Source: Salipiger mucosus DSM 16094 (GTDB taxonomy: Bacteria; Pseudomonadota; Alphaproteobacteria; Rhodobacterales; Rhodobacteraceae). Taken from it: 64,000 bases of DNA. Shown here piece by piece: positions 1 through 8,676 of the stretch. Under the pieces are notes generated by a model that saw only the letters and a program-made list of their open reading frames with translations, was not told the DNA's origin and made no database searches. The stretch's first letter is position 1; every line of letters starts with the position of its first letter. A program made the position numbers and the translations under genes. The DNA lies in contig NZ_KE557274.1 in NCBI RefSeq assembly GCF_000442255.1, positions 423,310 to 487,309 of the forward strand, read 5' to 3'.

Positions 1-284
1 ACCTGCCCGAGCCCGCCGCGGAAACGCCCAACCAGCCGCGTGGCGAAGTCGATCAGTCGCTGGCCGAGCGCACCGGTCATCAACAGCATCCCCGAGAGGA
101 TGAAGAACGGAATGGCGATCATCACGAAATTCTGCGTCGGCTGGTAGAAGCGCAGCATGACGATGGTATCCGGCAGGCCGCCGAACCCGACAAGGGCGAT
201 GGCGGCAGCAAGGATCAGAGAAAAACCGATAGGTAGGCCGGTCAGCATGAGAAGCCCGAAGGCAACGAGGAGGGCAATGCTCAC
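1..284 (-). CDS. dctM: TRAP transporter large permease DctM, N-terminal part (cut by window edge)
   Basis: N-terminal 94 or so residues of the 12-helix TRAP membrane subunit that carries substrate across the inner membrane using a sodium or proton gradient. The hydrophobic N-terminus (VSIALLVAFGLLMLTG) and the family motif IPFFILSGMLLMTG are visible. I chose a GTG start at 284, because it overlaps the stop of the upstream dctQ (GTGA), the usual coupling in TRAP operons. The rest of the gene lies outside the window. Substrate cannot be told from this part. Confidence 0.9.
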   Translation of the reverse strand, partial: MSIALLVAFGLLMLTGLPIGFSLILAAAIALVGFGGLPDTIVMLRFYQPTQNFVMIAIPFFILSGMLLMTGALGQRLIDFATRLVGRFRGGLGQ

Positions 285-874
285 AGCGTCACCTCCGTTT
301 CGGTGCCGGCGGCAATGCCGCGGCGTTGCTGGCTGGCATCCTCACCGGTCAGGAGGGTTCGTAGGATGCCGGTCAGGGAAGTGAGGGAGAGAAGCGCGCA
401 TGCCATGGTAAGCCCGCCATAGCCCCATGCGGTGGGGATGCGCAGGATGGGGTAGAACTCGGACATGGTCACCTCGATCACCGTCAAGCCCGTGCGGGTC
501 AGCCAAGCAAAGAGGAGCATGGCGGTCGCGTGGACAAGCAGGGACATGAGCGCGGCGGGGCGGTGCGGCAAAGACGACTGCAGCGCCTCGACGCAGATAT
601 GGCCGCCAGCCTGGGCCGCGAGCACGAAGGCGCTCGCGCAGAGCCAGGGAAATAGGAGATAGGGGATCTCGTTCACCCAGCCCGCCCCCTGTTCGGTCAG
701 ATAGCGCAGCGCGACCCCGGCGAGGATGGCCACGAACAGTCCGACCAGGGAGAGGATACCGGTGATCTGGGATAGGCGCGTGATGATCGCGTCCGTTCCC
801 TCGGCGAGGCGCCAGCCGATCCGGGCTATGCCCGGATCCTGCGCGTCGCGACAGGTCGCGCTGCGGTCGGTCAT
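281..874 (-). CDS. dctQ: TRAP transporter small permease DctQ
   Basis: 197-residue four-helix membrane subunit that partners DctM. The start MTDRSATC at 874 overlaps the dctP stop by an ATGA, so I prefer it to an in-frame start 26 codons upstream inside dctP. Hydrophobic stretches and the family-like segments WVNEIPYLLFPWLCASAFVL and GGHICVEAL are visible. Middle gene of a dctP-dctQ-dctM operon with overlapping stops and starts. Confidence 0.92.
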   Translation of the reverse strand: MTDRSATCRDAQDPGIARIGWRLAEGTDAIITRLSQITGILSLVGLFVAILAGVALRYLTEQGAGWVNEIPYLLFPWLCASAFVLAAQAGGHICVEALQSSLPHRPAALMSLLVHATAMLLFAWLTRTGLTVIEVTMSEFYPILRIPTAWGYGGLTMACALLSLTSLTGILRTLLTGEDASQQRRGIAAGTETEVTL

Positions 875-1860
875 TGCGACACGGCCTCGGACGAATGGGC
901 CTGCGACTGGCTGATCAGGGCATCGACGAAATCGCCGTATTTCTCGCGCCACTTGTCATAGACTGGCGCGGTCGCTTCGCGGAACGCCTCAGTGTCGATC
1001 TCGTTCACCTCCGCGGCTTCGGAGATGATCTCGAGCGATCTCTCGTTGGCTTCGTTGGCATTGTTGCGCTGGTACTCGGTCGCGGCGGCCGCGGCCTCGG
1101 ACAGCCAGCCCTTCTCTTCTTCGGTGAGCTGCGCCCAAGTCATCTTGCTGGCCAGCAGCGGCAGGAACTCCCACTTGTGGTAGGACAGCGAGATATAGTC
1201 CTGCACTTCCTGGAACTTCTGGCTTTCGATGTTCACGGCGGGGTTCTCTTGGCCATCGGCGACGCCTTGCTGGAGCGCCACGTAGGTTTCCGCGAAGGGG
1301 ATCGGCACCGGGTTCGCGCCGAGCGTCGAAAAGATGTCATTCGCCATCGGGTCCGACGGAATGCGGATCTTGAGGCCCTGGAGGTCGGCAGGCTCGACGA
1401 TGGCGCGCGCGTTGTTGGTGATAAGGCGGATGCCGTTGTCCCAGTAACCCAGAACGATCACCCCCTTTTCTTCAGCGCGTTCAGTCAGCATGTCGCCGAC
1501 CTCGCCATCCATTACGGCCCAGGCCGCATCAGCGCTGTCGAACAGGAAGGGAAGGCCGACAACAGTGGCCTGTTCGATGATACTTGCCATGGCTCCTTGG
1601 CTAGAAATCGACATGTCGAGCGTGCCAAGGCGCAGGGCGGTCATCATCTCGGCATCGTCGCCGAGTTGGGCGTTGGACGCGACCGAGACGGTCAGCTCGC
1701 CCCCCGACAACTCTTCGACCTTGTCGGCCAGGAACAGAGCGGCATCGTGGCGCGGGTTTGCTTCCGTGGATGCGTGACCAAGGCGTATTTCGCGTGCGTC
1801 CACTGCTACGGCGGACACGACCAGAGACAGCGCAGAAAGCGCCAGGTGATTGAATTTCAT
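871..1860 (-). CDS. dctP: TRAP transporter periplasmic substrate-binding protein DctP
   Basis: 329-residue solute receptor. A signal peptide (MKFNHLALSALSLVVSAVAVDA) is followed by the mature start REIRLGHAS. The DctP-family signatures GLPFLFDSADAAW, GYWDNGIRLITN, GLKIRIPSDPM and QQGVADGQENP are present; the conserved Arg in GLKIRIP binds the carboxylate of organic-acid ligands in known members. First gene of the operon and divergent from a LysR regulator. The ligand is probably a small organic acid but is not identifiable from sequence. Confidence 0.95.
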   Translation of the reverse strand: MKFNHLALSALSLVVSAVAVDAREIRLGHASTEANPRHDAALFLADKVEELSGGELTVSVASNAQLGDDAEMMTALRLGTLDMSISSQGAMASIIEQATVVGLPFLFDSADAAWAVMDGEVGDMLTERAEEKGVIVLGYWDNGIRLITNNARAIVEPADLQGLKIRIPSDPMANDIFSTLGANPVPIPFAETYVALQQGVADGQENPAVNIESQKFQEVQDYISLSYHKWEFLPLLASKMTWAQLTEEEKGWLSEAAAAATEYQRNNANEANERSLEIISEAAEVNEIDTEAFREATAPVYDKWREKYGDFVDALISQSQAHSSEAVSQ

Positions 1861-2020
1861 TGGTTTCCTCCCAGGGCGCCAAAACAGGCGCTTACGATTT
1901 GCCCCCGATTGCCTCGCTCCTCCGAAGCGCAGATCGACGGCATGCCGGTACCGTAGGCTCCCGAAATGATGAAGTTCAAACGACTTTTCAGACGAAACTC
2001 ATTAGATTATCTTAAGTGTT
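1861..2020. promoter_or_regulatory. Divergent promoter region between dctP and lysR-type gene
   Basis: 160-bp intergenic region serving both directions. An AT-rich stretch (ATTAGATTATCTTAAG, about 2000-2016) just before the regulator start is the least GC-rich part and a plausible site for promoter elements or a LysR T-N11-A box. No sharp consensus was identified. Confidence 0.4.
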
Positions 2021-2929
2021 ATGTCTCCTCCGTTCCGTGCCATAACCGCTTTCCACGCTACCGCCAGAACTGGCAGCATGCAGGGCGCTTCCGAAGTGCT
2101 GGGGGTGACCGCTTCTGCCGTCAGCCAGCAGATCCAGGCCATCGAAGCGCATATCGGTGTCCGTCTGTTCAGCCGCACCGGCCGCAAGGTGGTGCTGACC
2201 GAGGCAGGGGAGCGGTACTACGAGCTGATCCGGGACGAGATAGAGCGCATCACCGTGGCCACCGAGCAAATGCGCGGCTTGAGCTCTTTCACCGTGCTGA
2301 ACATCCGCGTGACCCCTACCTTCGCCAACAAGTGGATTCTGCCCCGCCTGCCGGATTTCATGGAAAAGCACCCCGACATCGAGCTGCGTCTCGATGCCAC
2401 CAATGACCCGCCGGATTTCGGGCGCGAGAACATCGATCTCGAAATTCGCCACGGGACTGGAGACTGGCGCGGCATGTACGTGGAATGTCTGGCCGATGAG
2501 CGGGTGCAAGTGCTATGCGCGCCGGACTACGCCGCTGCCGCAAGCCTCGATATCGAGGACCTCCCGGACTATCGGCTGATCCACTCGGTGAAGAACGTGA
2601 CGCAATGGGCAAATTGGTTCGAGATACAGGGTTTTGAGCCTGCCAAGCCGCTTTGCCGAACTTTGTTTGACCGGGCGCATATGTCGATCGACATGGCGGC
2701 AAGCGGCGTCGGCATTGTGCTGGAATCGCGTCTCACCGCCTCGGCAGAACTTGCCAGCGGCCGACTGATCTGCCCAATGAAGCCGGGCCTGAAGGACGTC
2801 TGGCAGCAATCGCTCTGGCTGGTCTGCCCCAGCCCTCATCTGAACAGGCGCAAGGTGCGCCGCTTCATCGACTGGCTGAAATCCACTCTTGAGCCTCTTG
2901 AAACCGCCCCTGCGCTACCCCGGGGATAG
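2021..2929 (+). CDS. LysR-family transcriptional regulator, GcvA type
   Basis: 302 residues. The N-terminal winged helix-turn-helix is clear (FHATARTGSMQGASEVLGVTASAVSQQIQAIE, about 10-42), followed by the two-lobed inducer-binding domain (RVTPTFANKWILPRLPDF to VLESRLTA). The local sequence RLFSRTGRKVVLTEAGERY is typical of the GcvA/AmpR branch. Its position divergent to the dctPQM operon suggests it controls that operon in response to the imported solute or a catabolite. Inducer unknown. Confidence 0.92.
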   Translation: MSPPFRAITAFHATARTGSMQGASEVLGVTASAVSQQIQAIEAHIGVRLFSRTGRKVVLTEAGERYYELIRDEIERITVATEQMRGLSSFTVLNIRVTPTFANKWILPRLPDFMEKHPDIELRLDATNDPPDFGRENIDLEIRHGTGDWRGMYVECLADERVQVLCAPDYAAAASLDIEDLPDYRLIHSVKNVTQWANWFEIQGFEPAKPLCRTLFDRAHMSIDMAASGVGIVLESRLTASAELASGRLICPMKPGLKDVWQQSLWLVCPSPHLNRRKVRRFIDWLKSTLEPLETAPALPRG

Positions 2930-3485
2930 GTTCCAGTAGGTTTTCGTACGCCAAGGACCCGATGGCACGGCTGGAGAACCTTGATCTTTTCGGGAGATCT
3001 TTTGGGCCTCATTGCGTGCCGCCGGTCCTGATAGACGGCTAGCTCTTGAACCGAGCACCGTGGTAACGGTCGGGCATACGGGAGCATGTGAGGTGATCCC
3101 GGAAAAGCGGAACTCTTGCTAAGTTTGCCGTCAACGATGACTAGGAAGAACAGCGTGACTGTCCATGATTGCGCTAGGACCCAAACCGTTACTGTGACAG
3201 AGCACTCGGGCATGATGCGACATGGCTTGTGCAAGGGCGCGATCCGGATCGGCGCGGATGCGGACGTGACGCTTTGGGACCCCGAGGGAAAGAAGGATAT
3301 CCGTAGCGAGGACCTTTGTTAATCGGCACGCAATGTTGATCCCCTATCGGCGTCCATGTTTGGATGCCCCCTTCGATGCAAGGATTTTCTCTGACCTTTT
3401 GAGCGCGTGTCTGGATGACACGAGGATTTTCAAATCATCCTTTGCGTTGTTCTATCAACAGTGTCGTTGCTACACACATGCAATT
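2930..3485. other. Mostly non-coding stretch with one gene remnant
   Basis: No intact gene is seen between the LysR gene and the IS element. The only recognisable coding content is a short hydantoinase-like remnant (separate entry). The open frames here have no family features and look like eroded sequence next to insertion sequences. Confidence 0.5.
3215..3322 (+). pseudogene. Remnant of dihydropyrimidinase/hydantoinase-type amidohydrolase
   Basis: About 30 codons ending in a stop encode KGAIRIGADADVTLWDPEGK, the beta-sandwich segment (KGxIxxGxDADxxxWDP) that lies near the C-terminus of dihydropyrimidinases and hydantoinases. The metal-binding catalytic barrel is absent, so this is a fragment and not a functional enzyme. 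It lies about 170 bp from the IS at 3490, which suggests loss of the rest of the gene by insertion or deletion. Confidence 0.55.
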
Positions 3486-3489
3486 CTAG

Positions 3490-4338
3490 GTCATGTTGAC
3501 AAATGGCGGAGCCAAAGCCGGATTGACGTGATGTCGATGAAGCCCAGGAAGCTCTCCGCAGTCTTGTCGTAACGGGTGGCGACCCGGCGGGCATTCTTGA
3601 GCCTGTTGAAGCAGCGTTCGACCAGGTTACGCAGCCTGTAGAGGGAGCGATCCACGCCGACGCGCCTCTTGCGGGACTTCCGCATTGGTATCACTGGCAA
3701 GGCATTGCGCTGCTCTATGGTTCTCCGAATACTGTCAGCGTCGTATGCCCGGTCGGCGAGCAAGGCACTCGGGGCGGGCAGGTTGTCGGCCATCACCAGA
3801 TCGAAGCCGACATAGTCCGACGTTTGGCCCGGCGTGATCTCCGTTCTCATGGGCAGGCCGTGCGCGTTGACGAGAAGGTGGATCTTGGTCGTGAAACCAC
3901 CACGAGAACTGCCGAGACCCGGTCGTGGAGTCCCCTTTTTGAGCCCGCCGCCAGATGATGAGCGCGAACCACTGTGCTGTCGATCATCTGGAGCGCGTCC
4001 GGCACGGCCCCGCTGCGGTTCAGCGCTTCCATGATGTCCTCCCAGATTCCTGCCAGGGTCCAGCGCCGGAACTGCCGGTAGACACTCGACCACTTGCCGA
4101 ACTCCTCGGGCAGGTCCCGCCACGGGGCTCCGGTTCGGGCGATCCAGAAAATCCCATCGAGAACAAGGCGGTGGTTGATCGGTTTGCGCCCGTTCGAGGC
4201 GCGGACGGCGCAGATGAACGGCTCAAAGAACGCCCACTCGTCGTCGGACATCAGGTCTCGTGCCAAGCTAGTCTCCATCGCAGTTGCCAGCTTGAATCAC
4301 GCCTGCCGCGCGCTGTGAATCCCTTTTGTCAACACGGC
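3490..4338 (-). mobile_element. IS5-family element, IS427-like group (849 bp)
   Basis: The transposase frames fill the element. The ends are inverted repeats: G(T/C)C(A/G)TGTTGACAAA(T/A)GG reading inward from 3490 and from 4338. A CTAG lies immediately outside each end (3486-3489 and 4339-4342), read as a 4-bp target duplication. Size and two-frame organisation fit the IS427 group. Both ends and both frames are present, so it may be active. Confidence 0.88.
3491..4278 (-). CDS. IS427-like transposase, two frames joined by -1 frameshift
   Basis: The first frame (4278 down to 3847) carries the helix-turn-helix-like N-terminus (LMSDDEWAFFEPF, GIFWIARTGAPWRDLPEEFG) and the first catalytic Asp in QMIDSTVVRAHH. 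The second frame (to stop at 3491) carries LLADRAYDAD and the Glu region NLVERCFNRLKNARRVATRYDK. The frames meet at an A5 run (CTCAAAAAGG, near 3933-3942), where a -1 slip would turn AAGSK into the downstream frame KKGTPRPGLGSSRGG. Programmed frameshifting is usual in this group, so I annotate one DDE transposase. Confidence 0.85.
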
Positions 4339-4514
4339 CTAGCAACTGCGAGCCCAAGCTCGTAATTCAGATTTGGACCTCATCCGCTGATCACCATCCC
4401 GGCCTGCGGCTTTTGAAAATGCCGCCTCGTGAAGGCTTGACAAAAGTACGCACTCGATCACATGCAAACAGCGTCAGTAACTTCTTGCATCACGGGCGGC
4501 AACCACAAACGTTG

Positions 4515-4776
4515 TTAACAGGCTGCTTCCGTAATGGGCATTGGTTGGTCAAGTCCCGAGTGTCACACGTCGCCGGTTTCATACTTCCGTTCGTGGTCGG
4601 CGCGCGGCCGCCACATCATGCCATCCAGGTGAACCCCGAGCGCCTATCTGAAAAGCGTGCTCCACGGCCGAGGACGTGTCACGAGCAACCTGCCGGCGTC
4701 ATCGAGGTTCGCGTCCCGGCGACGGGACCTCTAAGAACCGGCAGCCCAGTGCCGGCTCAAACCTTTTCCGATGGGC
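4515..4776 (-). ncRNA. Candidate bridge/seeker RNA region of IS1111 copy A
   Basis: In IS1111-group elements the guide RNA that specifies target and donor is reported to lie in the non-coding segment downstream of the transposase gene. Here that segment is 262 bp, has no reading frame of its own and is conserved between both copies. RNA boundaries and binding loops were not worked out. Inference from family knowledge plus layout. Confidence 0.4.
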
Positions 4777-5811
4777 TCAGCCGGTCCGGACGACCTCCTT
4801 GCCGAAGCGGAACGTCGAGCCGTCGATCCACATGCGATGGAGAACGGTGGCCAACTTCCGCGCCACGGCGACGATTGCCCGGTTTCGCCCTCGCCGCTGT
4901 GCAACTCGCAAGCCCCACGCCTTGAGCCGCGAGAAGCTCTGCGTCCGGGTCAGCATCGCCTGCGCCGCCTCGTAGAGCATCGAGCGCACCATTCCGTCGC
5001 CGGCCTTGGTGATTCCGCCGGTGATGTCCGTCTCGCCGGATTGGTGCTTCTTCGGGGTCAGACCGAAATGCGCTCCGACCCGTTTCGATGAGCGAAAGCG
5101 GCCAGGATCGTCCACCGCGGACATGAAGGTTAGCGCCGTCAGCGCGCCCACTCCCGGCACCGTCATCAGCCGGCGGCAGGTCGCTTCATCCCGCGCAAGA
5201 TCGCGTGCGCGCTTGTCGAGCGCCGTCATCTCCGTCTGCAGCGCGTCGCGCGCGCGCAGCATCGCCGCTGACACTTGTTCGAGCATCGGATTGCCGTGCG
5301 CCAGCTCCCGCACCCGCCGGGCGAAGCGGCCCCTACTGATCTTGCCGATCCTGAGCCCGAAGCCCCTGAGCACACCACGGAGACCGAGCTCGATGTCGAG
5401 CATCTTCTTCTGGAGCTGCTTGCGCGCCGTCAGCAAAGCGCGCACCTCTTGAGCCGAGGCGGACTTGCAGTGCACCGGTCGGAACCATCCCATCCGCAAG
5501 AGCTGCGTGATCCCGCGAGCGTCGCGCCGGTCTGTTTTGATCGGCATCGCCGATAGTGCCGCCTTCACCTGCCGGGTCTCCATGAGAACCACCTCGACAC
5601 CCGCCGCCGTCAAGCCGGCATGGAGCCACTGCGACAACGGCCCGGCTTCCATGCCGAGGAGCGTCACCGGATGGTCCAGGCGCCCCAGGAAGTACAGAAG
5701 CGCCTCCGGGTCGCTCGCTACCTTCGCCTCCCGCTGGATCTTGCCCGTGCGATCCATCACACAGACGCTCGACTCTTCCAGCGACACGTCGATGCCGACA
5801 TACTGTTCCAT
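4777..5811 (-). CDS. IS1111-group DEDD transposase (copy A)
   Basis: 344 residues. The N-terminal RuvC-like DEDD domain starts YVGIDVSLEESSVCVMD (first Asp), with LLGMEAGPLSQWL (Glu) and MPIKTDRRDARGITQLL (paired Asp). The C-terminal Tnp_20 domain contains LMTVPGVGALTALTFMSAV and the conserved Ser region RSSKRVGAHFGLTPKKHQSGETDITGGITKAG. Start at 5811 follows GGGAGACAGCC. Known members recombine DNA guided by an element-encoded RNA (bridge or seeker RNA). Identical in sequence to the copy B protein. Confidence 0.95.
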   Translation of the reverse strand: MEQYVGIDVSLEESSVCVMDRTGKIQREAKVASDPEALLYFLGRLDHPVTLLGMEAGPLSQWLHAGLTAAGVEVVLMETRQVKAALSAMPIKTDRRDARGITQLLRMGWFRPVHCKSASAQEVRALLTARKQLQKKMLDIELGLRGVLRGFGLRIGKISRGRFARRVRELAHGNPMLEQVSAAMLRARDALQTEMTALDKRARDLARDEATCRRLMTVPGVGALTALTFMSAVDDPGRFRSSKRVGAHFGLTPKKHQSGETDITGGITKAGDGMVRSMLYEAAQAMLTRTQSFSRLKAWGLRVAQRRGRNRAIVAVARKLATVLHRMWIDGSTFRFGKEVVRTG

Positions 5812-5927
5812 GGCTGTCTCCCTTTGTGGCCCTTGGGGCCGCGTCTGCGGACCCCGTCACAGCTTCATACTGGGGGACAGCCACCGACCCCGCCAACCGG
5901 CGCGGCCCGCCCATTACGGCATCTGAA

Positions 5928-7263
5928 GAAGTCGGGGTGAAAGGACGTTGTTCCGGACTGAATGGCGTCGAAGGCAGCCCGACACGGACGCGATCACCAG
6001 CCCCGCCGGTCCCGCAGTCAGGCTGCCAAGAGCTTTGGCAACCGGGCGAGGTTGCAGGCGGCCATGGTCATCGTGAACTGCGCTTGGACCCGGTCGAGAC
6101 CTCGGTGGAGCGTCTGAGCCATGCCGCCCACCGTCTTGGCCCAACCAAAGGGCTCCTCGATCTTCTTCCGGCACCGCTGTGACAACGCGTAGCCGGCATG
6201 CTGCGTGGTCCGCCCGTCGATGGCGGAATACCGGGCCTTCTGCGCGACATGCGGGGTCACGACCATCCGTCTGAGCGCGGCGACGAAGTCGGCGCTGTCA
6301 TAGCCCTTGTCAGCTCCAAGCGTCAGGCGCCGGGTTGAACCGGGCGAATGCCGGTTGATCATCTCGAGCGCCGCCCTGCGCTCACCGCGGCCGTCGGCAT
6401 GGGTCAGGTCTGCCTGCACGACCAGGCCGTTGCGGTTCTCCATCAGCGTATGCCCCATGAAGCACAGCATGGCCGCCGCGCCCGGGGATTTCTTGTAGAG
6501 CCGCGCATCGGGATCGGTGCTTGAAGCATGCGTCGCGTTCGAGCGCTTTTCGCCCCGGAAGTTCACCTCTGCGTTCCGGGTCTGGCGGGGCGTGTCGGGC
6601 ATCGGCTGGGTCTCAGTCTGTTTTAGGCCGTCGGGGTCTGCGGAGGTTGCGCCGGATGGTGGCGGTGGTGGCCCGCCGGGATCATCGTCATGCGGCGGCG
6701 GAGGGGGATCATTCGGCTGGAAGCTCTTCATGGAAGCCCACGCCTTGATCAGGGTGCCATCGACCGAGAAGTGCTCGTCGGACAGCAACGGTGTGACCTC
6801 CGGATGCGCAAGGATCGCGGCCATCAGCTTGCGTGACATGTCGGTCGTCAGCAGACGGTCGCGGTTCTTGCTGAACACCGTTGGGACCCAGACCGGGTCG
6901 TCGATGCCAAGCCCGACGAACCAGCGGAACAGCAGGTTGTAATCCATCTGCTCCATCAACTGCCGCTCCGAGCGGATCGAGAACAGGATCTGGAGAAGGC
7001 TCGCCCGGATCAGCCGCTCCGGCGCGATGGAGGGACGGCCGAAATCCGTGTAGAGCGCGTTGAACTCGGCATCGAGGCTCGCCAGCGCGTCGTTCACGAT
7101 CTGCCGGATCTTGCGGAGCGGATGACCCTCGGGAACCCGTTCCTCAAGGTCCACATAGCTGAAAAGCGTCCCGCTTGCCTCGTCCGTTCCGCGCATCACA
7201 CCCGCCTCCGTCTCCGTGACAGGGGTGAATCATGTTCTCGAAACCGCGTCGAGGCCGGCCTTT
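5928..7263 (-). mobile_element. DDE insertion sequence (IS5/IS1182-like) between two inverted IS1111 copies
   Basis: A 1336-bp segment lies exactly between the inner ends of the two IS1111 copies and is almost filled by one transposase gene. I could not find convincing terminal inverted repeats; the true ends may have been interrupted by the IS1111 insertions. Confidence 0.6.
6018..7199 (-). CDS. IS5/IS1182-like DDE transposase
   Basis: 393 residues. The N-terminal DUF772-like domain reads FGRPSIAPERLIRASLLQILFSI then NLLFRWFVGLGIDDPVWVPTVFSKNRDRLL. DDE residues are recognisable in HFSVDGTLIKAW (Asp), LTLGADKGYDSADFV (Asp) and RCRKKIEEPFGWAKTVGG (Glu). A proline- and aspartate-rich insert (NDPPPPPHDDDPGGPPPPP) separates the first Asp from the rest, as in many members of this group. 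The frame is intact, so the protein could be functional. Confidence 0.88.
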   Translation of the reverse strand: MMRGTDEASGTLFSYVDLEERVPEGHPLRKIRQIVNDALASLDAEFNALYTDFGRPSIAPERLIRASLLQILFSIRSERQLMEQMDYNLLFRWFVGLGIDDPVWVPTVFSKNRDRLLTTDMSRKLMAAILAHPEVTPLLSDEHFSVDGTLIKAWASMKSFQPNDPPPPPHDDDPGGPPPPPSGATSADPDGLKQTETQPMPDTPRQTRNAEVNFRGEKRSNATHASSTDPDARLYKKSPGAAAMLCFMGHTLMENRNGLVVQADLTHADGRGERRAALEMINRHSPGSTRRLTLGADKGYDSADFVAALRRMVVTPHVAQKARYSAIDGRTTQHAGYALSQRCRKKIEEPFGWAKTVGGMAQTLHRGLDRVQAQFTMTMAACNLARLPKLLAA

Positions 7264-7379
7264 TTCAGATGCCGTAATGGGCGGGCCGCGCCGGTTGGCG
7301 GGGTCGGTGGCTGTCCCCCAGTATGAAGCTGTGACGGGGTCCGCAGACGCGGCCCCAAGGGCCACAAAGGGAGACAGCC

Positions 7380-8414
7380 ATGGAACAGTATGTCGGCATC
7401 GACGTGTCGCTGGAAGAGTCGAGCGTCTGTGTGATGGATCGCACGGGCAAGATCCAGCGGGAGGCGAAGGTAGCGAGCGACCCGGAGGCGCTTCTGTACT
7501 TCCTGGGGCGCCTGGACCATCCGGTGACGCTCCTCGGCATGGAAGCCGGGCCGTTGTCGCAGTGGCTCCATGCCGGCTTGACGGCGGCGGGTGTCGAGGT
7601 GGTTCTCATGGAGACCCGGCAGGTGAAGGCGGCACTATCGGCGATGCCGATCAAAACAGACCGGCGCGACGCTCGCGGGATCACGCAGCTCTTGCGGATG
7701 GGATGGTTCCGACCGGTGCACTGCAAGTCCGCCTCGGCTCAAGAGGTGCGCGCTTTGCTGACGGCGCGCAAGCAGCTCCAGAAGAAGATGCTCGACATCG
7801 AGCTCGGTCTCCGTGGTGTGCTCAGGGGCTTCGGGCTCAGGATCGGCAAGATCAGTAGGGGCCGCTTCGCCCGGCGGGTGCGGGAGCTGGCGCACGGCAA
7901 TCCGATGCTCGAACAAGTGTCAGCGGCGATGCTGCGCGCGCGCGACGCGCTGCAGACGGAGATGACGGCGCTCGACAAGCGCGCACGCGATCTTGCGCGG
8001 GATGAAGCGACCTGCCGCCGGCTGATGACGGTGCCGGGAGTGGGCGCGCTGACGGCGCTAACCTTCATGTCCGCGGTGGACGATCCTGGCCGCTTTCGCT
8101 CATCGAAACGGGTCGGAGCGCATTTCGGTCTGACCCCGAAGAAGCACCAATCCGGCGAGACGGACATCACCGGCGGAATCACCAAGGCCGGCGACGGAAT
8201 GGTGCGCTCGATGCTCTACGAGGCGGCGCAGGCGATGCTGACCCGGACGCAGAGCTTCTCGCGGCTCAAGGCGTGGGGCTTGCGAGTTGCACAGCGGCGA
8301 GGGCGAAACCGGGCAATCGTCGCCGTGGCGCGGAAGTTGGCCACCGTTCTCCATCGCATGTGGATCGACGGCTCGACGTTCCGCTTCGGCAAGGAGGTCG
8401 TCCGGACCGGCTGA
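7380..8414 (+). CDS. IS1111-group DEDD transposase (copy B)
   Basis: 344-residue protein identical to the copy A transposase: DEDD RuvC-like domain (GIDVSLEES, GMEAGPLSQ, KTDRRDARG) and C-terminal Tnp_20 domain with the conserved Ser segment (FRSSKRVGAHFG). GGGAGACAGCC precedes the ATG at 7380. Identity over the whole gene means the two copies arose recently or are kept alike by gene conversion. Confidence 0.95.
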   Translation: MEQYVGIDVSLEESSVCVMDRTGKIQREAKVASDPEALLYFLGRLDHPVTLLGMEAGPLSQWLHAGLTAAGVEVVLMETRQVKAALSAMPIKTDRRDARGITQLLRMGWFRPVHCKSASAQEVRALLTARKQLQKKMLDIELGLRGVLRGFGLRIGKISRGRFARRVRELAHGNPMLEQVSAAMLRARDALQTEMTALDKRARDLARDEATCRRLMTVPGVGALTALTFMSAVDDPGRFRSSKRVGAHFGLTPKKHQSGETDITGGITKAGDGMVRSMLYEAAQAMLTRTQSFSRLKAWGLRVAQRRGRNRAIVAVARKLATVLHRMWIDGSTFRFGKEVVRTG

Positions 8415-8676
8415 GCCCATCGGAAAAGGTTTGAGCCGGCACTGGGCTGCCGGTTCTTAGAGGTCCCGTCGCCGGGACGCGAACCTCGATGACGCCGGCA
8501 GGTTGCTCGTGACACGTCCTCGGCCGTGGAGCACGCTTTTCAGATAGGCGCTCGGGGTTCACCTGGATGGCATGATGTGGCGGCCGCGCGCCGACCACGA
8601 ACGGAAGCATGAAACCGGCGACGTGTGACACTCGGGACTTGACCAACCAATGCCCATTACGGAAGCAGCCTGTTAA
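8415..8676 (+). ncRNA. Candidate bridge/seeker RNA region of IS1111 copy B
   Basis: Non-coding 262-bp right end downstream of the transposase, equivalent to 4515-4776 in copy A, with one base difference noticed (8608 region). This is where the guide RNA of IS1111-group elements is expected. Inference only. Confidence 0.4.

Larger units (their letters stand above)
4515..5927 (-). mobile_element. IS110-family element, IS1111 group, copy A (1413 bp)
   Basis: This copy matches copy B (7264-8676) in inverted orientation over 1413 bp; the only difference I noticed is near position 4583. It has no terminal inverted repeats but carries an 11-bp subterminal inverted pair CCGTAATGGGC (4529-4539) and its complement (5909-5919), the hallmark of the IS1111 group. 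The transposase starts about 116 bp from the inner end, and about 260 bp of non-coding DNA lies after its stop on the outer side. Confidence 0.88.
7264..8676 (+). mobile_element. IS110-family element, IS1111 group, copy B (1413 bp)
   Basis: Inverted duplicate of the element at 4515-5927. Subterminal inverted repeats CCGTAATGGGC are at 7272-7282 and, as the complement, at 8652-8662. The outer end meets the stop codon of the HMG-CoA lyase-like gene (TTAA at 8673-8676). No target duplication is apparent, as expected for this family. Confidence 0.88.

Noticed and set aside
874..1956. 360-codon plus-strand frame antisense to dctP
   Set aside because: dctP has a signal peptide, family motifs and operon coupling. 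The antisense frame has no recognisable domain and no ribosome-binding site.
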